Source: WRMR01 sp031548645
Lineage (GTDB): Bacteria; Planctomycetota; Planctomycetia; Pirellulales; Thermoguttaceae
Direction of reading: 5' to 3'
Length of the DNA: 10,780 nt
NCBI GenBank assembly: GCA_031548645.1
Contig: JAVBQX010000003.1
Span: 1 to 10,780, forward strand
Shown here: piece after piece, positions 1 to 5,824 of the stretch
How positions within the stretch are numbered: position 1 is the stretch's first letter
Layout of the letters: each line of letters begins with the position of its first letter
Made by a program: the position numbers and the translations under genes
The notes under the pieces: model-generated
Database searches by the model: none
The model's input: only the letters and a program-made list of their open reading frames with translations
Told to the model about the DNA's origin: nothing

Positions 1-2575
1 TGAGCTCCGGCGCCAACGCCGCTTCGATGTCGTTCTTGACGTCGACCGAACCGCGATTGGCCGGATTGCACTGCACGAGAATGAGCCGCTGGCCGCCTTC
101 GTGTTCGATCTGGCTCGGCCCGGCCGCTTCGGGGTCAAACCGGGAACACAGGGCTTCGAGCGGCACCTCACCGCCGGAGGCGAGCGGAATCGGCAGGTGG
201 CGCAGTTCGCGGACGTCTTCGCGGTATTCGTCGCCGAGCCGGGCCACGACGTTGATGTAACGCTGGCCGTCGACGACCTGCGTGATGACGTCGTCGTTCA
301 TCGCGATTTGCACGTACCGGCTCACGTCGTCCGGCGTCAGGCCATAGGTCAGCAGTCGGTCGCGGTCGAGCACGATCTGCAACTGCTTGATGTCGGTCGG
401 GTGCGGCGTGATGCGAACGGCCCCCGTGTCGGGCACGGTTTCGACGAGCGACTTGATTCGTTCGGCGCGGCGTCGCAGTTCGCCCAGGTCGGCGCCGGCG
501 AGTTTGACCGCGATTTTCGCGCGGACGCCGCTGCGCAAATGGCTGATCGTGTGTTGCAGCGGCTGGTCGTAAAAGCTGACCGTGCCGGCCATGCTTTCGC
601 GCGAGGTGAGCCGTTCGACGTCGGCGATGATCTCGTTGAGCGTTCGCGGCGTGTTCGGGTCGATGTTACAGATGTATTCGGTCGTGTTGACCGGCACGAC
701 ATGGTCGTCGAGTTCGGACCGGCCCGTCTTGCGAAGTACGCCGACGATGCCGTCGACCGCGATGAGTTGCCGCGTCAGTTCCTCGTTTTGCGCGACGGTC
801 GTTTCGAGCGAGCGCCCCGGCGGGAGATCGACGTTGACCTGCAAAACGCCCTCGTTGAAGGGCGGCATGAAATCGCGTCCGAGCCCGAGAAACGCGACGC
901 CCGCCGCGACGGTGAGCAGCAGCGAAACGGCCAGCACGGTTTTCGGAAAGGTCAGGCTGACGCGGATCGCCGCGCCGGCCGCGCCCTTGACCGTGCGGGT
1001 CACGAGGCCGTCGCGGTGCCCCTGTTTTTGTGCGGCTTTCGGCAGCAGGTAATAGGCCATGACCGGCGTGACGGTCAGCGACACGACCAGCGAGGCGAGC
1101 AGCGAGGTGATGTAGGCCGTGGCCAGCGGCTGGAAGAGCCGCCCTTCGATGCCGGTGAGGAAGAACAGCGGAATGAACACGAGCGTGACGATCACCGTGC
1201 CGTACACGATGGAATTGCGGATTTCGCGGCTTGCCTCGAAGACGACGAGAAAGTTGGAACGCGGCGCCGGCGATTGCGAGTTTTCGCGCAGGCGGCGGAA
1301 AATATTCTCGACGTCGACGATCGCGTCATCGACCAGTTCGCCGATGGCCACGGCCAATCCGCCGAGCGTCATCGTGTTGATTGAGAGGTTGAAATACGCG
1401 AAGACGATGCAGGTGATCACGATCGAAAGCGGCATGGCGACGATCGTGATGAGCGTCGTGCGGACGTTCATCAGGAAGAGCACCAGCACGGCGAACACGA
1501 GCAGGGCCCCCAGCCAGAGGGCCTCTTCGACATTTTTGATCGCCAGGTCGATGAAACGCTGCTGCGCGTACGATTCCTCGATGCGGAAGCCGGGGTGTTC
1601 CCGCTGCACAAGTTCTTCAATATTGCGGATTTCCCCGCCGATCCGTTCGGTCAGGCGTCGCGTGTCACTCGTCGGCTGCTTGCCGATGGTCAGCACGACG
1701 GCGGGCCCGCCCCGGATTTCGCCGCTTCCGTCCTTCGTGTACGACGAGGCGTCGCCGATTTTGACCGCCGCCCCTTCGACGACCTCGGCCACGCGTTCGA
1801 GCGCGACGGGCATCGCGCTGCCCGGTTTGACGACGAGTTTTTTCAAGTCGTTGAGCGAGTTCAATCTCCCGATGATGCGCACCAGTCGCTGGTCGTCGTC
1901 CTGCTGCCGCAAATAACCGCCGGTGAGATTCAGGTTGCTCGACGCGATGGCGTCCTCGATTTCCTGCAGCGTAACGCCGTATTTGACCAGTTCGCCGGTC
2001 TTGATCAGCACCTGGTATTGCCGCACGTCGCCGCCGAGCACGAAAATTTCCGAAATGCCCGGCACGGCCAAAAGACGTTGCCGCACGACCCAATCGGCGG
2101 TCGTTCGCAGTTCCATGGGCGACATTTTGTTCTCGACGTCGCGCACCGAGAGCATCATGATCTGGCCCATGACCGAAGCCATCGGGGCCATTTGCGGAAC
2201 GATGTTTTCCGGCAGCCGGTCGCGGGCGATCTGCAAACGTTCGGACACGATCTGCCGGGCGCGAAAATCGTCGACGTTCCAGTCGAATTCGACGTAAATC
2301 GTGACCAGCCCCTCGTAGGTCGTGCTGCGCAGGGCCTGCATTCCGCTGGCGCCGTTGAGCACGGTTTCAAGCGGCGTGGTGACCAGCGTTTCGACTTCCT
2401 CCGGCGCCATGCCGGGGCATTCGGCCATGACGATGACCCGCGAACGGTTGAGATTCGGCAGCACGTCGATCGGTATCCGCGTCGCCTGGTACACCCCGAC
2501 GACGAGCATCAGAACCGCGATCACCAGGATCAACAGCCGGTTATGCAACGAAAACAATATCAGGTGATTGAACAT
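1..2575 (-). CDS. Heavy-metal RND efflux pump, CzcA/CusA type (3' end outside window)
   Basis: Inner-membrane proton-driven pump of the HME-RND family. In a tripartite complex with a periplasmic adaptor and an outer-membrane channel, it exports metal cations. I read 858 residues without a stop up to the window edge; full members are about 1,030-1,070, so the C-terminal membrane half is missing. The N-terminus (MFNHLILFSLHNRLLIL) is the usual first transmembrane helix, followed by the RIPIDVLPNLN segment. After the first periplasmic porter domain come further helices, with the family signature GELVDDAIVDVEN at residues 412-424. D416 and D417 lie where CusA and CzcA have proton-relay aspartates. 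A second periplasmic part begins near GRDFMPPFNEG. The family is certain; the metal is not. Where CusA has its copper-binding methionines I see V/N and H, which argues against a Cu/Ag pump. The start at 2575 fits the family but has no Shine-Dalgarno site. No adaptor gene lies upstream, so partners may follow beyond the left edge. Confidence 0.93.
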   Translation of the reverse strand, partial: MFNHLILFSLHNRLLILVIAVLMLVVGVYQATRIPIDVLPNLNRSRVIVMAECPGMAPEEVETLVTTPLETVLNGASGMQALRSTTYEGLVTIYVEFDWNVDDFRARQIVSERLQIARDRLPENIVPQMAPMASVMGQIMMLSVRDVENKMSPMELRTTADWVVRQRLLAVPGISEIFVLGGDVRQYQVLIKTGELVKYGVTLQEIEDAIASSNLNLTGGYLRQQDDDQRLVRIIGRLNSLNDLKKLVVKPGSAMPVALERVAEVVEGAAVKIGDASSYTKDGSGEIRGGPAVVLTIGKQPTSDTRRLTERIGGEIRNIEELVQREHPGFRIEESYAQQRFIDLAIKNVEEALWLGALLVFAVLVLFLMNVRTTLITIVAMPLSIVITCIVFAYFNLSINTMTLGGLAVAIGELVDDAIVDVENIFRRLRENSQSPAPRSNFLVVFEASREIRNSIVYGTVIVTLVFIPLFFLTGIEGRLFQPLATAYITSLLASLVVSLTVTPVMAYYLLPKAAQKQGHRDGLVTRTVKGAAGAAIRVSLTFPKTVLAVSLLLTVAAGVAFLGLGRDFMPPFNEGVLQVNVDLPPGRSLETTVAQNEELTRQLIAVDGIVGVLRKTGRSELDDHVVPVNTTEYICNIDPNTPRTLNEIIADVERLTSRESMAGTVSFYDQPLQHTISHLRSGVRAKIAVKLAGADLGELRRRAERIKSLVETVPDTGAVRITPHPTDIKQLQIVLDRDRLLTYGLTPDDVSRYVQIAMNDDVITQVVDGQRYINVVARLGDEYREDVRELRHLPIPLASGGEVPLEALCSRFDPEAAGPSQIEHEGGQRLILVQCNPANRGSVDVKNDIEAALAPEL

Positions 2576-2743
2576 GGGAGATAACTAAAAACTAATAGTG
2601 AATGGTGAAAAACGGGGTGGCGTTTCAACACAAGCCGGAACGCCGTAATGACGGAATTCTTGAAAACAGGCAACCTCGGCTTATTGTTCCCCTTGACATC
2701 CGGGTGATAACATTTAACTTCAAATTCAATTCCAAGCCGCGCG

Positions 2744-2796
2744 CAAAAAAAATCACTGTAACGTAAACTGTTGATTTAACAGTACATTGCAGTGAT
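2744..2796 (-). terminator. Strong Rho-independent terminator, minus strand
   Basis: On the minus strand the 5' arm (2796-2778) pairs with the 3' arm (2772-2752) around a five-base loop (2777-2773). The stem has about 19 pairs, with a two-base bulge and two imperfect positions. It is followed directly by a run of Us, seen as eight A residues at 2745-2752 on the plus strand. On the plus strand the same hairpin is followed by mixed sequence with no T run, so it should work only leftwards, towards the RND pump gene. No annotated gene ends just before it, which is why a small RNA or leader is inferred. Confidence 0.7.
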
Positions 2797-2828
2797 GGTT
2801 CGGCGTCTTGATTGTTTTGCGTTCGCAA

Positions 2829-2842
2829 TCCAGTCCACTGGA
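2829..2842. repeat. Perfect dyad, 6-base arms, 2-base centre
   Basis: The sequence TCCAGT-CC-ACTGGA is a perfect inverted repeat. It abuts a second dyad, TTGCG-TT-CGCAA, at 2817-2828. Both lie inside the predicted minus-strand transcript, where each could form a small hairpin. As DNA, either could also be an operator for a dimeric regulator of the divergent genes. The sequence does not decide between these. Confidence 0.45.
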
Positions 2843-2945
2843 GATTCATAGAGTTTTACGCAACTTCCTGATGTCACTAATGTTGAAGCAAAGTCGTAAA
2901 CTGCTGCCGGGGGAAATTGTGCCCCAGTATCCCAAACTGCTGTAA

Positions 2946-2973
2946 ATTATAGCACCAACCCCACCAGCTTCAA
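2946..2973 (-). promoter_or_regulatory. Sigma-70-like promoter, minus strand
   Basis: Read on the minus strand: a -35 box TTGAAG (2973-2968, four of six consensus bases), a 16-base spacer, and a perfect TATAAT -10 box (2951-2946). Transcription would start near 2938-2941 and run left through the folded region towards the RND pump. It is the best promoter match noticed in the window. The AT-rich -10 core also reads as ATTATA on the plus strand, but there no matching -35 box stands at a workable distance. Confidence 0.55.
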
Positions 2974-3055
2974 GCCATCATTGATATATGGACGGAACTA
3001 TCGCGGGGGTGAAAAAATTGCCGATGCGGAACAGTTCATTGGTGAGAGTAAAAAT

Positions 3056-4285
3056 ATGGAAACCGATGTGATGACCCGATTGTTTTACCTCTGTTTGTGC
3101 CTGTTGATGTTGCCGGGATGTTCTCCGCGACAGGAAGCGACAGGCGTTCCTCAGTCTGCCGCGACGAACGAACAACCGTCGGCGGTCACGCCCAATCCCG
3201 AAACCGTTGCCGCCATCGAAGCCGCGTTTGGCATTGTGGAACGTGATGCGGTCGGAACGGTGGTCGGGGTCGATCTCGCCCGGGCGCGATCGTCGGTCGA
3301 TGACACGGTTTTGCAGGCGGCCCTTGCGATTCCCGGCCTGAAAAAACTTCGCGTCGCGGGGAACGGAATTTCTCGGGAAACGCTTGTGAACATCGCCTCG
3401 CAAACGAAAATGCAGGAATTGTTCCTGCAGGACACCGTGTTGCAGGATGACGACCTCGCAAAGATTCTTTCGGCTTTGCCGGAACTGAAACGCCTGACGC
3501 TTCGACGGTGCGCAAAAGTGACCGACCGGGCCGCAGAATCGTTTACCGAGGTGACCGGCCTGCGCAACCTGGCGTTGATCGAAATGAACCTCGGTCGCGA
3601 AACGCTGGAAGCGTTGGCCCGCTCGCAAACCGTCACGGCCCTTGACGTGCGGGATTGCAGCCGATTGACGCCGGAGGATTACGCGCTGATCGCCGGGATG
3701 ACGCAGCTGACCGACCTGAAAATCGGCGGTTTCGCCGTCAGCGACAAGACGCTTGAGTCGGTTTCGCAACTGCCGAACCTGGCGGGGTTGACGCTTGAGG
3801 ACACGATGGTTTCGCCGGAAGCGTTTGCCAACATGTTGGAGACGGCACGCTGGAAAGAGAAGCTTGCCCAACTGGTTTTAAGCCGCGACATGACACTTTT
3901 CGATGACGCATTGCCGCCGATTCAAAAACTGCCGAAACTCAAGCGGTTGGCGGTCAACGGCATGATGGTCACCGGTGCGTTTTTGGAAAAACTCGCTGAA
4001 AACGAAAGCGTCCGACCGAAACTGGAGACGCTTTCGCTCAGGATGTCGCTTTTGAACGTCGACGGGGCAAAGGCCCTGCAAAAATATCGCGAATTGAAAT
4101 CGCTTGATCTTTCCGGCGTCGCCATGACCTTGGAATTGGCCGAAATCGTTGCGACGCTTGACACGCTGGAAACGCTCAACCTCTCGGATTGCCGTTTGAC
4201 GGATCAAACGGTCAAGCCGATCCGCGACATGACGTCGGCAAAAAAACTCATTCTCACCGGCAATCCGCTTGCTTCGAATCGCTGA
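3056..4285 (+). CDS. Leucine-rich-repeat lipoprotein
   Basis: Predicted exported lipoprotein of 409 residues. The N-terminus has a short hydrophobic stretch (LFYLCLCLLMLPG) ending in the lipobox-like LPGC, so C22 would be lipidated after signal peptidase II cleavage. A polar linker of about 30 residues follows, then from about residue 70 to the end roughly a dozen leucine-rich repeats of about 25 residues (pattern LxxLxLxxxxLTDxxLxxL). The opening strand GTVVGVDL before the first repeat is typical of planctomycete repeat proteins. Such proteins form curved solenoids, presumably for protein binding; no enzyme domain is present and the partner is unknown. Start choice: ATG 3056 has GAG about 7 bases upstream. 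ATG 3071 gives a cleaner signal peptide (MTR then the hydrophobic core), since the first version begins with acidic METDV. A TTG at 2981 is unlikely. It diverges from the RND pump and is followed by 162 bases before the next gene. Confidence 0.85.
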   Translation: METDVMTRLFYLCLCLLMLPGCSPRQEATGVPQSAATNEQPSAVTPNPETVAAIEAAFGIVERDAVGTVVGVDLARARSSVDDTVLQAALAIPGLKKLRVAGNGISRETLVNIASQTKMQELFLQDTVLQDDDLAKILSALPELKRLTLRRCAKVTDRAAESFTEVTGLRNLALIEMNLGRETLEALARSQTVTALDVRDCSRLTPEDYALIAGMTQLTDLKIGGFAVSDKTLESVSQLPNLAGLTLEDTMVSPEAFANMLETARWKEKLAQLVLSRDMTLFDDALPPIQKLPKLKRLAVNGMMVTGAFLEKLAENESVRPKLETLSLRMSLLNVDGAKALQKYRELKSLDLSGVAMTLELAEIVATLDTLETLNLSDCRLTDQTVKPIRDMTSAKKLILTGNPLASNR

Positions 4286-4313
4286 AAAATATTTTGTCCG
4301 ATAAAAAAATCAA

Positions 4314-4334
4314 CGTTTTTGTCATGCAAAAACG
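4314..4334 (+). terminator. Possible weak terminator hairpin after the repeat lipoprotein
   Basis: CGTTTTTG (4314-4321) and CAAAAACG (4327-4334) form a perfect eight-pair stem around TCATG, 29 bases after the lipoprotein stop codon. The stem is AT-rich and no T run follows, so this is a poor match to a canonical intrinsic terminator. It may only be an mRNA 3'-end structure. Confidence 0.25.
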
Positions 4335-4379
4335 CGAAGCGGGCAAAGAACGCCATGAAATCACTTTGCGGATGCAGTA

Positions 4380-4408
4380 TATACAGTGATATTCGGGCAT
4401 GGTATATT
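4380..4408 (+). promoter_or_regulatory. Probable promoter of the OsmC gene
   Basis: A -35-like TATACA (4380-4385, four of six consensus bases) is followed after 17 bases by TATATT (4403-4408, five of six). Transcription would start near 4415, leaving a leader of about 33 bases before the OsmC start codon. The location in an AT-rich gap just upstream of the gene supports it. No operator is evident. Confidence 0.4.
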
Positions 4409-4447
4409 ATTTATCCCAAGTCACAATAATATTTATGGAGAAAACCA

Positions 4448-4846
4448 ATGACACTTATTTCATGCACATATCACGGCGACGGACAGACGACGTTGCGGCA
4501 CGCGGGCAACGGGGTTGAAATTCAAACCGACCTGCCCCCGGACAACGGCGGGAAAGGCCGCGACTTTTCGCCGCCGGACCTGTTCGCCTCGTCGCTGGCC
4601 GCCTGTGCCGTGACGATCATGGGCAAAATGGCGGAATCACGGGGCAAATCCCTGGCCGGAACGCGCATCACCATCGAAAAGGAAATGGGCGCCAACCCGC
4701 GTCACGTTGCGAAAATCATTCTTCAATTCGAGTTTCCCGAAAGCGTTGACGCCGACGACCGCAAAAAGTACATCGCGTCGATTCAAACCTGCCCCGTGCA
4801 CAACAGTCTCGGCAACAGCGTCGAAGTCGAAATTCGCTCGGAATGA
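4448..4846 (+). CDS. OsmC/Ohr-family peroxide reductase
   Basis: A 132-residue protein of the OsmC superfamily. These small cytoplasmic, usually dimeric, thiol peroxidases reduce organic hydroperoxides with a pair of cysteines. Both signature cysteines are present: C53 in SSLAACAVTIMGK and C115 in TCPVHNSL. The preceding SPPDLFASSLAAC segment is the usual helix carrying the peroxidatic cysteine. The length is normal, and it looks closer to the general OsmC/YhfA branch than to Ohr, though I cannot place it firmly. The start is supported by GGAG at 4437-4440, seven bases before ATG. The gene stands alone with its own likely promoter and has no adjacent OhrR-like regulator, so control by peroxide or stationary phase is plausible only by family analogy. 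Confidence 0.92.
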   Translation: MTLISCTYHGDGQTTLRHAGNGVEIQTDLPPDNGGKGRDFSPPDLFASSLAACAVTIMGKMAESRGKSLAGTRITIEKEMGANPRHVAKIILQFEFPESVDADDRKKYIASIQTCPVHNSLGNSVEVEIRSE

Positions 4847-5160
4847 AAAGTTGATCACAAATCGCGAAAGGGGGGGCAAATGCCATGACCGGCAAGGCGG
4901 GGCACCATCCCCCACCGCGGGAATGATTGTGTCGGCAATAAAATATTACGTTACCTTGTGAAAATTTGTCTTGTCGACACATTATCGAGGGAATATAGTC
5001 GAACGGCACAGTTTGTGCAGGTACATTGTTGAGTGGTCATCTGTTCACAGACACTTGTGGTATTTTTGCAACAATTTACAATGTGCGTTTTCTTTGCCAT
5101 GACTTTCGCAAAATTTGCCACGGCAATCTTTGCGTTATGACCGTATTACTACCGATCGCC
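4847..5160 (+). other. 314-base intergenic region before the GtrA gene
   Basis: I see no gene here. The left half has G- and C-rich runs near 4871-4910 that could pair weakly (GGGG with CCCC) but make no convincing terminator. The right half holds a likely promoter at 4971-4999, then an AT-rich leader of about 155 bases. That leader includes short inverted repeats: GCACA/TGTGC at 5006-5018 and TTGCC/GGCAA at 5115-5126. Open frames beginning at TTG 5026 or ATG 5137 only extend the GtrA gene upstream and are not favoured. Confidence 0.55.
4971..4999 (+). promoter_or_regulatory. Probable promoter for the GtrA gene and perhaps the glycan module
   Basis: TTGTCG (4971-4976, four of six consensus bases), a 17-base spacer, then TATAGT (4994-4999, five of six). 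Transcription would begin near 5006, almost exactly at a small perfect hairpin (GCACA-GTT-TGTGC, 5006-5018). It would leave a 5' leader of about 155 bases ahead of the GtrA start. The spacing and boxes are good, but the call is by eye only. Confidence 0.42.
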
Positions 5161-5679
5161 ATGAAAGAATTTTACAAATATTTTATCGTCGGCATTGCCG
5201 CCGCGGTGTTGGATGTTTCCACTTTCACCATTATTGCGTGGGGGGGCGTCAACCACCTTCTCGCCAATGTCATTTCGACCTGTGTCGGGTTGGTGTTCAA
5301 TTATTATTTCAGTTGCACATGGGTCTTTCGGCAGAAAAAGGTCAATGTGAAGCGTGATTTTGTGCCTTTTGCGGCGATTGGATTCCTCGGAATGGGGTTG
5401 CAATGTGCGCTGTTGTACCTGTTGATCGACCTGAAACTCGCCGTTTGGAGCATGAATATTGCCGCCGGTTGGGTCGGGCTTTCGGTCGATATGAAACCAG
5501 TTCTGTTTCTCTCGAAAGTCTTTGTCACCGGCGTGACGTTTCTTTGGAATTTCTTCCTGCGGAAGTATCTCGTCTTTCGACGTGCGGAAAAAAATGATGC
5601 AGCCGCCGAATTGTCTCAAGATGTGGTTGAGCATAATAACCCGAATGACAATAATGTTGCTGTACTCACTGAACAATGA
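5161..5679 (+). CDS. GtrA-family membrane protein
   Basis: A 172-residue integral membrane protein of the GtrA family (type member from serotype-converting phage clusters). Members have four helices and are thought to flip, or help flip, polyprenyl-phosphate-linked sugars across the inner membrane. Four hydrophobic segments lie at about residues 7-27, 33-56, 69-90 and 113-133. Family hallmarks are the opening YFIVGIAAAVLD, the NYYFSCTWVF segment at the end of helix 2, and WNFFLRKYLVFR after helix 4. The last 30 residues are a polar, Asn-rich tail that looks dispensable. I chose ATG 5161 because it places MKEFYKYFIVG at the N-terminus as in relatives; earlier starts at 5137 and 5026 add sequence unlike the family. 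None has a clear Shine-Dalgarno site. It precedes sugar-related genes by 145 bases, so a role in presenting a lipid-linked sugar to the GT-C proteins is likely. Confidence 0.87.
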   Translation: MKEFYKYFIVGIAAAVLDVSTFTIIAWGGVNHLLANVISTCVGLVFNYYFSCTWVFRQKKVNVKRDFVPFAAIGFLGMGLQCALLYLLIDLKLAVWSMNIAAGWVGLSVDMKPVLFLSKVFVTGVTFLWNFFLRKYLVFRRAEKNDAAAELSQDVVEHNNPNDNNVAVLTEQ

Positions 5680-5751
5680 TGGGGTGTTGTTTTGTTCCCC
5701 TTGCAACGGTTGTGGAAATCGCACATATTGAGAGAATTCCGTGCAACATTA

Positions 5752-5798
5752 GTGACCGTGAGCTATATATATTATCAGAATGCAGAGTTATCGGTCAC
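5752..5798. promoter_or_regulatory. Inverted repeat around an AT-rich -10-like box
   Basis: GTGACCG (5752-5758) and CGGTCAC (5792-5798) are perfect seven-base inverted arms, 33 bases apart. Between them is a TATATATATTAT tract (5764-5775) containing -10-like sequences, though no good -35 box stands at the proper distance. The arrangement, 26 bases before the flavoprotein start, could be an operator pair flanking a promoter or an mRNA stem in its leader. A weaker alternative promoter upstream is TTGCAA (5701-5706), 17 bases, CATATT (5724-5729). Confidence 0.3.
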
Positions 5799-5824
5799 AC
5801 GACTGGGGAAACTAAGGAGAAACA

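Larger units (their letters stand above)
2744..2939 (-). ncRNA. Candidate structured small RNA or attenuator leader, about 195 nt
   Basis: This is the stretch between a predicted minus-strand promoter and a strong minus-strand intrinsic terminator. By eye, the transcript folds into five consecutive elements. Stem 1 (2927-2907) is six pairs with a nine-base loop. Stem 2 (2900-2855) pairs TTTACG with CGTAAA, then CTTC with GAAG across an internal loop, leaving a 17-base loop. Two short perfect dyads follow (2842-2829 and 2828-2817), then the terminator hairpin (2796-2752) with eight Us. No credible reading frame is seen. It could be a free-standing small RNA, or the 5' leader of the RND pump gene, which starts 169 bases past the U run. 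Its length resembles 6S RNA, but I cannot identify the closing stem and central bubble, so I assign no family. The ends are inferred from promoter and terminator positions. Confidence 0.5.
2576..3055. other. 480-base divergent intergenic region
   Basis: This region separates the minus-strand RND pump from the plus-strand repeat lipoprotein and is AT-richer than either gene. Its middle and right parts hold a minus-strand promoter, several inverted repeats and an intrinsic terminator, listed separately. Between the terminator and the pump start (2576-2743) I see no convincing promoter, ribosome-binding site or gene. A TTGACA at 2693-2698 on the plus strand lacks a matching -10 box. I found no convincing plus-strand promoter for the lipoprotein gene. 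A 74-codon open frame on the minus strand (2849-2625) runs straight through the terminator and resembles no family I know, so I do not call it a gene. Confidence 0.7.

Noticed and set aside
101..2584. Long plus-strand open frames (101-1384, 1119-1916, 1595-2584)
   Set aside because: They lie opposite the RND pump gene, are rich in Arg, Asp and His as expected from GC-biased shadows, and show no family motif. The minus strand gives a full, recognisable pump over the same bases.
2693..2698. Perfect TTGACA on the plus strand
   Set aside because: At 15-18 bases downstream there is no acceptable -10 box, and no plus-strand gene begins within 350 bases.
2625..2849. 74-codon minus-strand open frame in the divergent intergenic region
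   Set aside because: It crosses the intrinsic terminator, has no ribosome-binding site and resembles nothing known.
2978..3871. 297-codon minus-strand open frame
   Set aside because: It is the shadow of the leucine-rich-repeat lipoprotein and has no recognisable domain.
5680..5700. Possible terminator after the GtrA gene (GGGG...CCCC around a T-rich loop)
   Set aside because: Only four pairs with a long loop and no T run after the stem; readthrough into the next gene is more likely.
2684..5703. Identical 12-base sequence TTGTTCCCCTTG at 2684-2695 and 5692-5703
   Set aside because: Within about 10 kb a few 12-base repeats are expected by chance, and the flanks do not match.
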